From positions 1-64,000 of the forward strand of contig WIXG01000285.1 in the NCBI GenBank assembly GCA_009869945.1: DNA of 64,000 nt, in the 5' to 3' direction. The notes under the pieces are model-generated. The model saw nothing but the letters and a program-made list of their open reading frames with translations, was not told where the DNA came from and made no database searches. Shown here piece after piece: positions 50,601 to 64,000 of this stretch; the stretch's first letter is position 1, and each line of letters starts with the position of its first letter. The position numbers were made by a program, and so were the translations under genes. This DNA is from Mesaphorura yosii (taxonomy: Eukaryota > Arthropoda > Collembola > Poduromorpha > Tullbergiidae).

Positions 50601-53542
50601 TTAGCACACAGTGTCAGGTGTATTCAATGGTAAATCTGATTAGTAACTGCCTGGTAAGTGCAACAATCGAATCCAAGTCCTTCCGAGCCATTTAACCATT
50701 GAATTATTAATTTTTTACTGCTTAATGATCGCCTGCAGAAATCTCTGGCCTGGTCTCACGGATTAATTTAGCATTTGATTGCAATTCAGCATTTCGGCTT
50801 CAACATCGCGATTTTTCGCATAAGGTTAGTTTACATTGATGAGAAACATTCACCAAATTCTCTCTACAGTCTACAACTACAGCGTGCATCCACCCTTTAA
50901 GCTTTAACTTAACTATACTTTATCTTTATTGCTGTTGTCTCATGGGGTTGCTGTACTTCAAAAAGTGGTTGTACATACATTCTTGCTGCTGCTGCGATGA
51001 GACATGCTTATCAGTGCTATGCCATGCCGTGGCGAGTTCAGTCATACTTGAGAATTGAGGAGTGAAACATCTCGCCCTGTGAGTCTGCGAGCGAGCGTCG
51101 GTTCGCTTCGTGTTTGTACACAAAACTTGTTCTGTTCTTGTTAAACAACAATCACAATCAGCATCCGTCCCAGTGGTCCCAGCCAGAAACAAGCAGCCGG
51201 ATAAAAAATTCAAGGTAAATACATTAATTTCAAATTCTTAAGTGCTCAAGAAATATTTCTGTGGAGTGCCGCGCATTAGCTAACGCAGCAGACGGACAGA
51301 CACAGAATTAGCACTGATTAGAGCTTATCTGTAACTGTACACGAGTACGCGATTCTCGTACGCACGTACAAGCGTACGAGAAGTATCAGGTTACTAATGC
51401 ACTCGCCTCACATTAGCAGTGCACAGCACAGTAATTAATCAATGGAGCATCACATCGTCATTGCGGTGCGCATTGGAGAGTCGAGCACTCGAGTATTCGC
51501 AGCCTTGCCCAATTAAAACATGCAATTACAATTTACTTCGCTACATTACAATGTACAATGATTCATTAATTATGCGCGTATTGATTTAAGCTGACAAGAC
51601 TTTGATTGTTGACGACACGACAGCGAACTCGAACGTGCGGGGCAGAGCGGCAGAGTATTGTTGAAAAGTCAATGACAAAATTTGGGCTTGATCGCATAGA
51701 ACACAGCGGGGAGCGCAGCGACTAGCATTTTATTGTTGATTTTGCTTATACTGCCTGCCCTTTTGTGTAGTCAAGCCCGAAATGGCCAGAATTAAGAATT
51801 TGTGTGCGATTTGAGTTCCGCATCTTCCTCTTAACTTCTTGAGTATCTTGAGTATGAGTACGAGAACGAGCTTGTGATTATGATTCTCAATTTAATTGCC
51901 TGTTACCATTTTGCATTTTGCAGATCCTACCGACCCAATTCATTCAAGATTTTCAAGGAATTAGTCGACTAGTGGACACTTGTAACTGTTAACTGAGAAC
52001 CAGTGAATGGGAATCATTACTCAGGGATTACGAAATTGTGAATCTGTGTGAATGTGAGTACGAATTCCTGCCCTGCCTACATTCGAAGATTTCATCACTT
52101 CACAGCTGTCCTCGTCGTGATTCTGAAAGGATTTGAAACAAAGAGACATAGTCACATTTATTTTCGGAGCTCTTCAGAGGAGAAGACGGACTTCATTTGC
52201 AAAGCAATAAAGCAAAGCAAGTGACAAGAATTCATGGAATTTGGCCTTCTGCGTTCACGCTGTAATAAAATTCCCAGGCCAAGCCACAGTGACAAACGAC
52301 AAAGTGCATTACGTAAGAAAACAAGCCACGATCCACGAGCCGAAGTAGAAAATTAATTAACCACGTCCAGCAGCAAGCAAAAATTCTGACGATAGCACTG
52401 CAATCTGCGAGGGATCTTAAGATCGTCATCTGCTGCAGATTACAGAATCGATGCGATAGCAAAAGGGTTTGGTCAGCTGTGATCCGCGCTGCTCTGCACT
52501 GCTCTGCGACGACAAAAACTTGTTCTTGACTCTTATCATAACTTCAAGGGGAATTACTCGATAAATTGAAATCATATCACCAGGTAGTAAAAACTAAACG
52601 ACTGACTTCGATTTCTACTCCATTCATTCGTGAAGATGGATAATTGGATTGCCAATAACAAAGTGTGAAGTTGTTCAGTGATAGTGATTTCATCTTCACA
52701 GATGAGTGACAACGACGGCGACATCGACTTGGCTCTTGGCATAAATACATTAATAACTGATAATTTACATTTAGTGTATCGGCGCCAGCCACAAAACCTC
52801 AAAAATTCCTCGAAACGCAATCTGACTGACTGACGGTAAACGGTCCCATTTTGCATTTTGCCATTTTGCAGCAATTTAACATTTGGCAACTGAAAGAAGA
52901 AAGACTCAATTGTTGTGGTTGTGGTTTTTTGTTTTATTGCCAGCGAATTTGAATTTCAGTGAACAAGGCACAGGCGCAAGTGAAAGTGAACGTTACATGT
53001 AATAATAATGAAATAATATTCACAACAATGCCAAAGCGTTGTTGCTATTTTTGGAGTCTGCTGCCAAGAATAATGACGCATTGTACAAGTTTCATCGCGT
53101 AATCGCCATCTGAGTCAGCCAAGCGTCAAGCATCGGATACAAGCCAAGTCAAAACTATCGGTCAGGCTTATCCTTGGCTATTGCCTCGCCTTATCAGCAC
53201 AGCATCTCCTTTATCGTGTCACCGTCGTCGTCACCGCCGCCGTCAAGTCATCCGACCGTGTGCGTGGCGCATTCAGCTGTCATTCATTCATTCCTGGCTT
53301 GGCTTGGCTTTGGCCGCTTTTGAGCGAAGACGGTCGCGGTCTTCGTCGTGCAACTGTGATAATGGATGAGCTGCTTCGCAATACAATGTGACAAGAATTA
53401 CGAGTAGATTCTTCATGGTGTTGACAATAAATTAACAAATTTTTCAAGTCCCAATGATTAATTGCAAGTGAAAAGAAGAACACGACAACGACAACAACAA
53501 GTAAGAACAGAAGAACGAAGGCGAACGCTAACGGAAAGGAAA
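44677..53542. other. Gene-poor region, 8.9 kb
   Basis: No coding gene, RNA gene or transposon was recognised. The sequence is AT-rich with dispersed short words (TTGGC/GCCAA pentamers, AATTCGCAATTCGC-like strings, CATTTTGCATTTTGC), a GTC/GCC repeat at 49121..49152 and GGCCGGCC at about 50351. It may hold long-range control elements or unannotated non-coding RNA. Confidence 0.5.
49121..49152. repeat. Imperfect GTC/GCC trinucleotide repeat
   Basis: About ten trinucleotide units, GTC three times then CGCCGT-type alternation, ending in AGCGTCAG. It lies in non-coding DNA. Confidence 0.7.
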
Positions 53543-56500
53543 ATGAGTAAATCAAGTTCCGTACTGGGATTTCCTGTGAGCAACGGGAACGGGAATGGAA
53601 GTCAGATCAACGTTGCGGCTGCGGCCGTGGCAGGCAAGCCGCCAAAGTCTGGTCGTGCGACGGCGATTGCGATGACGAACGGGAACGCCAACACGACACA
53701 GTCCGCCAAGTCTGAGACGGGCAGTTTCACATCCAAATTCTGCTTCCTCTCGTGGAACGAAGACGAGACGCACTCCATCCGCGAGTTTATCAAGCGCTAC
53801 TCGCTTCCACGGGTCGTACGGGTCACAAACGTGGAGGAGACGTCGATAATCAAAGCCCTCACGCTCCCGCCCGACGTGGACATCTCGCAGCCGATTCTCC
53901 TCTACAAAAAGTACCGCCCGATCAAGATCCAAGGCAAATGCCTGAAACTCCACAAAAATGGAAAGTTGAAGAACGTCGGGTCAAGTTTCATCCTCCCTGA
54001 TTCATTCCCAGGTAAGAATGAGCAGAACGCAAAATACAATCACGTTTGCAATAAATTCGCGCCCCGTCTGCCTTCGCGCACGATTCCGATTCGAAAACGA
54101 CAAACGGGAATTTTAATTCGAGTCTATTATAAAATCGCCAATCGCCCGTTTTGATTCTGTTCCTGTTAAACAACTTTTGTTGTGTTCGCTTTGTGAATTG
54201 TGATTCGTCATTATCATCAAAGATGTAAGTTGTACGTACATTTTTATTGAATTGCATTGCATCTGGTGAGCCGATGAGCCGAAGAGCCTACAAGCCGAGT
54301 CAGATAATAATTGGATTCCTTTTACTCGTCATGCCGTTTGGGTGCAAGTGCGAGCAACTTTTTTATGTTCGAGGTTCCGTTAGTTTGTCAGAGCGTCCGA
54401 CGGACAGGCAGGCCAGGCCAAGCCAAAAGTTAAAGTAAACATTTTGTATTCTCTTTGAATTATAATTAATATATGGCCATGAATCCCAGATGCAGTGCAA
54501 TGCTATGAGTCGTGTCGTGGATCGTGAATGGGAAGATCGATCGGAGATGTAAATGTAAGGCTACTACTGCTTGGCTTTTGGCTACCTGCTCGAAGCTCGA
54601 TGCAGGCAGGCAGGGATTGAATTCGCAATTAAGACCTCCAAAGGCCAAATCAATTATTTAGATTACTGCTTGCCGTCAAACCAATTGCTAACTGCACCGC
54701 TCGAAGCAGAAGCTCGATTTCGATTCAGAAGACCCCGTAATTATCCTCAGATGTCTTGCTGGGCTCTGGCGCTGGCAGCCAGGCAGGCAGATTTGCCACT
54801 TGCACTCTTCTTAATTGCTTTATAACTGTGAATCGTGCAGATCAACAACTGATCAACTCATCTTCCCTTCCCATCTTCATTTTCTTGCTAATGCTAAACG
54901 CTAATGCTTAACCAGCCCTCTCCTCTCGTCTCGTCGACCGTCGAGGTTTTGAAGGATTGAAGATGGCAAGGCAAGGCAAGAAGGGGCTTGGCTGGGTAAT
55001 AAATTAAAATCGCGAATCGAAATCGAATACGAATGCCATTAAAATCGCAGAAGAGCCTGAGATAGACTGAGGCGGACACTTGCCACTTGCCAATTATGCC
55101 TGGGTTGGCTTGGCTTTGGCTTGAATGAATCATCTCGTCAACCGCGAAAGGGGAATAGGCGAAAGATTCATTGCTGTGATTAAGATAAAGTATTTAGCAA
55201 TATGAAATGCGAGACTTATTACGTAAGACGAGTCGGTCGAGAGACCAATTAAATCACTTAAGTCGAAGTGGAGATGAGTCGAGACGAGATCGAGTCAAGA
55301 CAAAGACATCATCAGTCAGTTCTAAATTCATTCCAAACCTGCCAAGCCATTATGACGAATTCGTGTGGAGCATCCCAAAAGCAATACAACGCAATGCGTT
55401 GCAATGCAAAACTGAAAGTGAATGAATGAAGATCGCATCAGCGAATCGTGTCACGATCGATGAGCGAAGCAAACACTTTTATGACTCCCTCGATAAAGAT
55501 AAGAGCCGCAGCTCACTTTCATTCATTGGCTGAATTCTGATTGTTCTTGCTGTGCTGTGCCGATTTGCCAGGTAAGTTGTCTTAAATGAGATCTTAAGTT
55601 CAAAATCTCGCGTCTTGGAACTTAACTTTTGCCTCTTTTCTACGTGCAAGTAAGCTTAAGCTTTAAATGCTTGTAGACAGCCAAGCTCATTAGAAATTCA
55701 ATTCCATGCACTGCACTGTTTATTGCTTTTCGATAAAAATTAATTGCAAACCATTTATTTAGGTGATGCATGAGTGAATTAATTTATCACATTTCAATTC
55801 CTATGTAATTAAAAACAAGTTATAATTAGCGCCCTGTTGATAAACTTGTCATGAAGTTTGCCTTGGCTTGCCCACTTCACTGCTGCTGATTTCAGGAAGA
55901 TTAACATCTTATCGAGAATCTTTAACAAGCAGGTCAGTTTAGTTAATTATGGCATGCAGTTTATTGCTATGCTGAATGCTAAGTTGTGGGAGCCATCATG
56001 AAGATAAGCGTAAACGGGCAGAACTTGTCTTGCCTAGCTCCTCGTCGATACAACTTTCCTGTTTTTTGACAACTTTTGCGGCTTCAGTACAATCGAAAAA
56101 CTGCAACAAATTTTTCAGTGAAGTGATTTGCTCTTTGTTGCATTATCTTTCGACCAATTACGCCAACAACCTGACAAGATGGGCCAGATTAGAGCAAGAA
56201 ATGAACAGATTCGATGTGGTTTAGGTCAACAAGGGCAATAACAATCACATTGTGATTACAGCGATTACAGGAGAATGTCATTTATGTTATCGTCTCAGAG
56301 TGATGTGATCTCAATTAGATCAACAACCAAATCAAGTCACAACCACGATGGTGGCGATTAGCGATGAGTGAGATCATTTATGACAACAATGGATTCTGGT
56401 TGTTGCAGTTGCAAAAGAAGAGCAGAACGAGTTTGAGGTATTGAAATCGAAAACTCGCCATGCTCAGAGAGCAGGTGATTGTGATTATGTGGAAATGATG

Positions 56501-59500
56501 TAATCTGCTATCTATGCATAAGCATATGCAAAATTGCAATTGCAAATTGGATCGAGTGACTTTGGCTGTCCGTTTGGCGTGAAGCCCTTAAGGAACAATT
56601 TCTGCATGCCAAAATGGTGAGTGACGATGATTTATAGCGCCAGAGATCCAAATCCAAATTATTCGTTCGCTGACCGGGCTTTCATCATTCTGTATTCTAC
56701 TCGTGAGGCTCACATTAAGGTTAAGATGCTCATGCTCATGCCCAAATCCGTATGCGTACGCGTATAATTTGCAATTCACTGCTCACAATGTCAAATCGCC
56801 AATTAACAAGTCACCACCCGAGCCAGGATAATTCATCAGCGTCACACCTCCAAAATTTTGCGAATTCGAATTGCGAATTGCTTTAGTTTTGCCTGAAAAC
56901 TTTTGAAATCTCGACATTTACTTTTGCCACAATATAGCTTATAAATTTTTGATCCAAATTTCATAAGCACGCGGCAGCGCATAGCGCTTGTAATTGATTT
57001 CTGCTTTGTAATTGCGAAATTGTGAAATCAGTGTGAAATGTGTGAATTGTTAATTTTTCTCATAAACGACCGTTTAAGTACAGCCGTGCCGCGTCGCGTC
57101 TGTGAATTCCTCCGAGCTAATTTCACATCTTGCTTAATTGTTTTCAATTTCATGCGACTCTCACGGCAAATTATGAACACGTAGCAGCACCGTGGTGGCG
57201 ACAGGCAGCGCGAAGAGGAAATGTAGAAATTTGCCATTTGCCATTTACTACAACGACGCAGCATAGTACAGGATTAAATTGAATATTGACGTATGTGATC
57301 AGATTGCATGGAGATTGTCAATGCCTTGTCACAAGCGAGAAGCGAATTCCTTCACTGCGATTTTTGGCATTTAAGGCGCCCTGGAGTGAACAATACATTT
57401 TTGTTTAACTTGCGTCTTATCTTTATCTCCACTTGAGACGAGAGCAAGAGCACGCAATTGCAATCGTAGTTTCTTTCAGAGTATAGTGAAATCCATTTAC
57501 ATGTTGATGTAAATTATCATTCCATGCTTCATAAATAGCGCAGTGGTCGCAGTTGTAAATAAGACAAAAAACTCAAACGCACAAGCTGCAAAAAGCATTC
57601 AATTCACAGCTGCATGCTATTTGCTATTTGCATAAAATCCCACCCACATGGAGACCCGACCAAGAAATCTTTTGCGTGGACGCACACGCATGAATTCTAT
57701 TTTTAGACACGCATCTCGAAAGTGATCTCTGCCCAGCGCCCAAACACAAACCCAAACGCATTCGCGTGCAATTGAAAATTGTCGCTTTAAGTCAGTCGAG
57801 TCGAATAGAGATTTGAGTCTGATTTCTGAAATCTCGAATTTAATTCAAACTTAAATCTGAATGACTTTCATTTTTTGCGGTGCACGTCGTCGCCTCATCG
57901 CGCCTAATGAGGAAGAAATCGCAATTCGCATCTCGCGATTTGCGTCTCGAGCGGCAGTAATTGCAATTTATGTGTCATTACCCTTGATGCCTGCCTGCAT
58001 TTTGTTATTTTGTATTTTGTACGTATTTTAAGTCTGAAATCAGCATTTTGCCAACCAATTTAGCATTCACACCATTTACACGCTCAGCTTTCACGACAAA
58101 AATTCTGCACTCATATGCACTCGTTCTGTGCACACTTTTTTTTTATAGTTATCGTGTAATTTTTTCCATTTTCACAGCATTAAGAATTATGCCAATTCAC
58201 AATGCGAGGGCGAAGGCTCGAATGCAGCACGCTGAATGAAAGCGAGAGCATGAAATATGAATCTAATTTATAATTCTAGTTCTTATGTGTTCCATTCAGC
58301 CGTCAAACTCGAGCAGAGCGAAGCAAAGCAAAGCATCTTATCAGATGAGTAGCGGTTCGGATGCAAAATGCTGGCAACGCCAAGCAAAAGGAAGGAATGA
58401 GTCCACTGTCCTCAGGACTCCAAGTCCATTGTTGCTGTCAATCAGCGAATAGCGAAACATCGCCATCGCATCTTAAGAGCATTGTCCGCTTATTTACTGT
58501 ATGCGTTTACTGTATTGATGGCTGGCCAATTGTAAATTACGTATTGTGCATTTATGCTTTATGCATTGTGGGACTCACAAAACTGACAATGGAGATCTGA
58601 ATCTGGTCCTGATGATGGTGGTCTGGTCTGATCGTCTTCCGTGGCAATGCCAATATTATTATGAATACGCCACGTCCACGCTCAACGCTCAGATTTCGAT
58701 TTCGATGACCACGACCGTCGATGGACGAACGAAGACGAAATCTTTCTCGTATCGTAGAGATTTTTTTTGTAGATTTTGGCACCCAAAATCCGTCTTCCTT
58801 CATTTTTTGTAGTTTTTTTGCATAATTTCGCCGAGTTTCGTGCATGCGACTACGTGCCAACTTGTTTTGAATGATTTGAATCACGATTTTGTTTTTGCTG
58901 TTGTGTTTGCATGTGGCAATGAAAATGAATAGGACTCAGATAGCAGCGACTCAACATCAAGATCACGGCTTCAAGAATGAGAAAAACGCAGAAAATATTT
59001 TGTTGTCTTCCGGTCCCTCAAATCGCTAGTCGCGAAAATGAGCTCATGCACTCGTTTTCCATTTCATGGATCTTTAATCATTCTAATACGCGCACATACT
59101 CAAGATGAAAAGATGATGGTCGTCATTACTCCTGCTGCTCTGCTGTGCCGCTTTTAGCATGCACGTTTTCTCATTGCGTTTGCGTTTAGCACGTCGACTC
59201 ACAATTCGCAATTCGATGCAGTCATCCATCATTTTATTATATAATCATTGTCTGGGATGGCCTGACCGTTTGACTGTTTGACAGGACATGCATGTTGATG
59301 ATCTCGTAATACACGAAATACATGTAATACATGACAATGGCCGGGCCTGGCCGGCCCAGCATCCGTCCGTCCGTCCAACTTCATCTTGCCTAACAATGGT
59401 TAATGGTTCAATTTGATCTTTTTCTCTCATCTTGACTTGTGTTTTGTGTTTCGTATTTTGAAGTGTGTATTGACTTCCTGTTAACCATTCAGCATTCAAC

Positions 59501-62500
59501 ATAACAAAACATGTATAAACGCTGCACGCTGCTTCAGTTTGACTTGACTGTTGTTGTACGTTTACAGTTATTATTGCGTTTTTCGCATTATTTTCTCGTA
59601 AATCTTCGTCTCTTCTCTTATTTCTTGACGGCGAATGGCGAATGCGAATTTTATTTTACGACCAAACTGAGCTCATTCGCATTTTTATGCTCAGAGCTCG
59701 TAAAAGCAGGACGTAAATGGGAACTTGGTCGGTCTGCGTTTGGGAAATAATTACGAATTTATGACTTCATTCATTACGATTGCAGAATCTTTGAAGAGAC
59801 TAAATGCCAAAAAGCAATAATCACAGTAATAATCGTAAATAATGTTGCGAGCTTCAACTATGAATCGTTTGCGCTTTGATGCAGCAAACCAGTTTCAATT
59901 TCAAGTCAGTTTTCTACTTGCTTTTGCTTTGCGTTTGTGAGTCTGCCTCCAATTTTCAGTGCTGCGCTGCTGGATTGAATTTGGATCGTGAAATTGATTT
60001 CTTGGCCCACCCTTGTCTTGTGAACTTGCAACTCGTTACTTCTGTGCCGGAGGACCAACGCCCAATTTAAATGCACCATGTACTTATCCGTAAAGATGCG
60101 CGAAGCACGAATCGTGATTTGCGTTCGCAATTCGCATTCACATTCACGATTTAAAAGTAAACAAAAGAAAAACAAAGAAGCCTGGGACCTTAATTTTTTT
60201 AATGGAAAATGAATTTATTGCCGGAATTGACAGATTTACGGCTTTGCTTTTGCTGTGCTGGACTTGACTTCATTTTACTGCACTACAAAAAATGCGAATA
60301 CGCTAGAAAAAGTGATAGTTTAAAATCTGAACCGCCGAGCATAAAGAATTAAGACAGGCTTACTTCTTAGTCATGCTTGCTTAACCAACGCGTACGTGAA
60401 CGTGAAGTTTTTAACCTAGAAATAATTAACAATAGAAATGCACACGCATATGATCCCAGGCTCAAGGCGGTGGCGGTACACTAATGGAATATCCTCTTGC
60501 ATTTGCATTGTTGGTGCGGCGCATTGTGGCTGCTGGTCGGTCGCACATGGCTGAGATAGAAAATAATACTCGGCTCACATGAAAATTGCTAGGCAATATG
60601 CGATAGCGATATGCGATCTTAATCCTGGGCTTGCACTCTTTAATGATTATCAGAGCGGCGAGAGTCATGCCAGCCATGCCGTATCACAATTGTAAGTAAC
60701 AATGAAAGGATGTGGATCTTTGTCTCTTTGTGCGTTGTCTTGTCTTGTTTTGAATCTGAGCCGAGAGCATGACGAGAACGAAAACGACGAGACGATCATC
60801 GACAAAGATTTTGACATTGTTGCGTTACAATTCACCTTTTCATATTTGAAGTTCCCATTTGGTCGGCTTGCACTTATTTATGGCCAAAATACATTACGGC
60901 TTAATTTAATGCCCAAATTGCATTCCAAAAATGCTCGCCAGCGCCTATGCCTTGCCAGTTTTCGTGCAAAACAATTTGCAACTCGTAAATCGTAAAGTAA
61001 ATACGTAGACGTTAAACGCTTAATTGAGTTGGCAAATTCGCAAGTCGCAAATCGCATTTTTGCCATTTCGCCAATGTCATAGTCATAAAATGAATTTGAT
61101 GTGCACAAAGAAGCCATGTACGGAGTTCTCCGCCGTTGCGATTACGCGTTGTTTGAGAATGTGCATATGAGAATTTATCATCTTTTCTTGGGTAAGCTTA
61201 ATACATTCATCCTTTGACTTGCATTTCATTGCACTGCGTTGGAATTTAATTTTATGGAATTTATGAAAGGCGACGCGACATTGTTGGTTATGACGAATTA
61301 ATTTCTTTTGGATGGGTTGAAAGTAGGATGACAGCCACGGTTTAGCTTAAGCTTTTGTTTTTGTTCACCGTGCCGGCCGTAATTGTAATCTTATTGGTGT
61401 CAGGTAACGATGACATAAATCCGCGATGAGATGACGGTAACTGCGACTGCGACGGGCATTGGCATTGAGCAGCTGCTTTGAAGAAGGGTTCTTGAGTTTA
61501 TTCAATGCATGCGGGCTTGAGACTTGTGAATTGCAGTTTTAATAGCATATGGGCTCTTATATCTTGTATCTTAGCTTTAGCAGGAACTTTTGCATTTTGT
61601 ACCCACTTTGATATCACATTTCACGAATATGCGTGTCTTCGTCTTCTGTCTTTGTATTTAATTGATTTTGAGATTCTACTGCTAATTTGCATACCAAATT
61701 CGTCAAATTCTGAAGTTCATTCATTGATTACAATGCCGGGCTGCTAGGCCGAAGCGACCGACACTGTACTGACAGTCAGTCGTGTCAGCAGATGCGGAGG
61801 ACAATGAAATTTAAGCCTCAGCATTCAGCAGCGAGCAGCGGGTGGTTAGGATGAGCTCATTTGCTTAAATAAGTTAATAGCAAATAGTTAAGTAGGCAAC
61901 TGATTAATGCGCTTGTCACATGTGCACACGGATCCTCGTACAAGGATTGAAGAAAGATGATATCAGCAGCAGATTTAATTGATGCTAATTGAAATTGAGC
62001 TTCCAATCCCAATTGCTAATGCTTTAATGCTCTGATCATACAAGAAGCTCGTGCCAATTTATTAGACGAAGAATTACTGAAAGGCAGACATGTAAAGGCA
62101 AAGGCAAAGAAAGTGGATTAATTGCTGAGGCTGGCTGAAATGCTGACACGCCAATTGACAATGACATTTTTGTAATCTCTTGGCTCTTGACAATGACGAC
62201 GACGACAAAAGTAAGAGAATTTCTCTTGATCGCGTGCTTGAGTCGCATGTGTCATTGAAATGAGAGCTTACATGCTTGCGTGGTCGACGAGGAATTAGCC
62301 AACAATTAGAGCCAGTGTCTGTCAGCCCTCCAACAATGGCGATGACCTGAAAGTGACAAAAAGAGATTACAAATCGGCGCATTGCGTGTTAATTGCCTGT
62401 TGGGCGCAAGTCAAAGCCCAAGTCCAACTTTCTTAAGCAACTTAAGCTGGTTGATGTTGTTGGTGTGACTGATCCCATTCGCTCTTGGTTTCACTGATAA

Positions 62501-63819
62501 ATGAAAAATGAATGATGAATGCTTTCTTGTGCGATTTCAGGTTGGTTTTCTTTGCTGACCCCTGACGGAAAAGAATGCGCCATGACACTGACGTCGATGG
62601 GTCAGATCGCAGCCGCCCGAGTGCCAGCATTCCTCACCAAATTCGAGGTGCCAGTCTACAAACTCACAGAGTCTCATCACGGTAAGTCAATTTCCATTCC
62701 AATTTTGAATTCTACGCCTGGTCTGGCCTGGGATCAAGTCCAGTTTGCAAATAGTTAGTACATGATCTTCGTTGAAACCTGTTCTTGTTCATGGGCTCTT
62801 CTTCGTTGTTTCTTCTTTCTTGCGTACACTTACATGAGGAAATTAATAAGGAATGGCAAGGTCAAATTGCTTCACTGCACGGTGAGGATGACAGACAGCT
62901 GACTGATGAAAAGATGTACGGTGTAGTGAAGTGATGTGAACAATGCGAAGATGCGGACAAAGACGAGTTGGTTGACTCAACTCGACGAGCTGATGGAATG
63001 TCGACAGTTGAATTGGCATGATGGCATGTTTAGTGACAATTATAATTACAGTTCCTGTACGCTGTCGACATTAATGATCTTGTAACCTTGTCACGGCGCT
63101 ACTGCTGACCAGCAAATTTTAAATTCCTGTCACAAATTAGCGTAATGAACCGAAAAAGAGCAAGAACAAAGCGAAACAATGCTAAAACTGATTGATTCAG
63201 ATTCAGTGGATGGCACATGCACGTGAGAGATAACGACGGTTAAAGATTCATTCATTCAGAATTTTCAGAGTTCATCAAAAGGAACCAAAAGCTATGACAA
63301 ACTAAAGAATGTTTTGGCTTTTGATCTCACCTTCTCAAAAATTGGCAACGTCGCTGACGAACCAACGAAGACACATTAAGATTAAATATCGGCCGTTACC
63401 CTTTCTTGACAAAATCAAAAGGTTCGTCTACTGCGCATAAAATTACAATGATGGTTGTCTTGATTTTTGCAGAAACTGGTGTTCAATCCGTGTACGTCCG
63501 CTCCAGCGTGCGTCCCGGCTCCGTGCTTCGTCTGCTGGGGATTTGGGCCGATCTTGGCCCGGGAGGAGCTGCCAACGGCCATAACCACAGTCACAGCCTG
63601 AACCCTTATCACGGACACGGCCAGTTCTCCTCGTCATACTTCAACGGCGGAGGCGGAGGGCATGGCTCAGGTCCAGCTTCGCACGCTCTTCGTGCACGCA
63701 GTCTCAGCGGATTTGGTGGTCGCCTTGTCGCACGTTCCCTCTCGACGCACCCCCCGCACGCACACCCCAACGGCCAGCCGCAATTTCAGTACATTCAGTG
63801 CCTGAACCAAGAAAATGAG
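53543..63819 (+). CDS. CABIT-domain protein (GAREM/Themis-like adaptor), 5' part; continues beyond the window
   Basis: Three exons, 53543..54011, 62541..62681 and 63473..63819, join in phases 1 and 1; the third ends in a phase-0 donor, so the gene runs off the right edge. The ATG at 53543 follows an open upstream frame without ATG. After a low-complexity Asn/Gly/Ala stretch, the segment SIREFIKRYSLPRVVRV...ISQPILLYKKYRPIKIQGKC and the following ILPDSFPGWFSLL have the pattern of a CABIT beta domain, found in Themis and GAREM adaptors downstream of receptor tyrosine kinases. The third exon has a His/Gly/Ser-rich insertion (GHNHSHSLNPYHGHG). The first intron is 8.5 kb. The family call is by pattern; confidence is moderate. 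Confidence 0.6.
54012..62540. other. 8.5 kb intron of the CABIT-domain gene
   Basis: No further coding exon is recognised, and the frame is kept without one. It contains TGCGTACGCGTA at about 56753..56764, an (GTCC)n-like run at 59361..59379 and GGCCGGCC near 59350. Regulatory elements are plausible but not shown. Confidence 0.5.
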
Positions 63820-64000
63820 GTAAGTCGCGTTTTAGGGTGGCCTTTAGTATTAAATTAAGCATGCTGGGCTTAGAAAGTAAAGTAATTGGGTTAGTTGGCT
63901 AATTAGCTCAGTCTTCACGTTTTGGATAACAAGATTTTGCAACATTCAAAGTAATTGACAACCTTTGACTTGCAATACACGACTTAATGAAGAACTTGCA
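63820..64000. other. Start of the next CABIT-gene intron
   Basis: Begins with the donor GTAAGTCG after the exon ending at 63819. No exon is seen before the window ends. Confidence 0.6.

Noticed and set aside
44677-53542. Transposon or retroelement in the gene-poor region
   Set aside because: No transposase, reverse transcriptase or long terminal repeats were seen; only short simple-sequence words.

Overview
The window is nuclear DNA from an animal, most likely an arthropod. Coding exons are relatively GC-rich, introns are mostly 60-100 bases with GT-AG ends, and non-coding DNA is AT-rich. A springtail (Collembola) is my best guess. The gene set fits one: a divergent 7TM chemoreceptor, a VMO-I-like secreted protein, tandem UDP-glycosyltransferases, and candidate horizontally acquired genes (pectinesterase, bacterial-type subtilisin, a plant-type gulonolactone-oxidase exon). 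The organism is inferred, not proven. No tRNA, rRNA, CRISPR array or intact transposon was seen.

Layout, left to right. 1-13 kb is compact: the 3' part of a chemoreceptor (+); a VMO-I protein (-); an NDR/Tricornered-type kinase (-) close behind PYROXD1 (-); a secreted subtilisin (-); an orphan gulonolactone-oxidase C-terminal exon lying in a local duplication; a pectinesterase (-); and an acidic His-rich secreted protein (+). 13.7-18.1 kb holds two tandem UGT genes (+) with the same exon plan and a shared 20-base promoter element. 18.5-20.2 kb is a protein with eight predicted membrane segments. 21.3-31.4 kb is a complete six-exon supervillin gene. 32.5-34.4 kb holds two tandem small 4TM (MARVEL-like) genes. 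37.0-37.8 kb is a small secretory or membrane protein. 38.2-42.0 kb is an Ig-domain receptor tyrosine kinase of VEGFR/PDGFR type (-). It is divergent from a Tudor-domain protein (+, 43.0-44.7 kb). From 44.7 kb on there is almost only non-coding DNA, except for three exons of a CABIT-domain gene (+) that contains an 8.5 kb intron and runs off the right edge.

Functional themes are secreted digestive or detoxifying enzymes on the left (subtilisin, pectinesterase, UGTs), and cytoskeleton and signalling genes (supervillin, RTK, NDR kinase, CABIT adaptor) in the centre and right. Exon joins were made by hand from splice consensus and reading phase. Every multi-exon model given as complete keeps an open frame across all its junctions.
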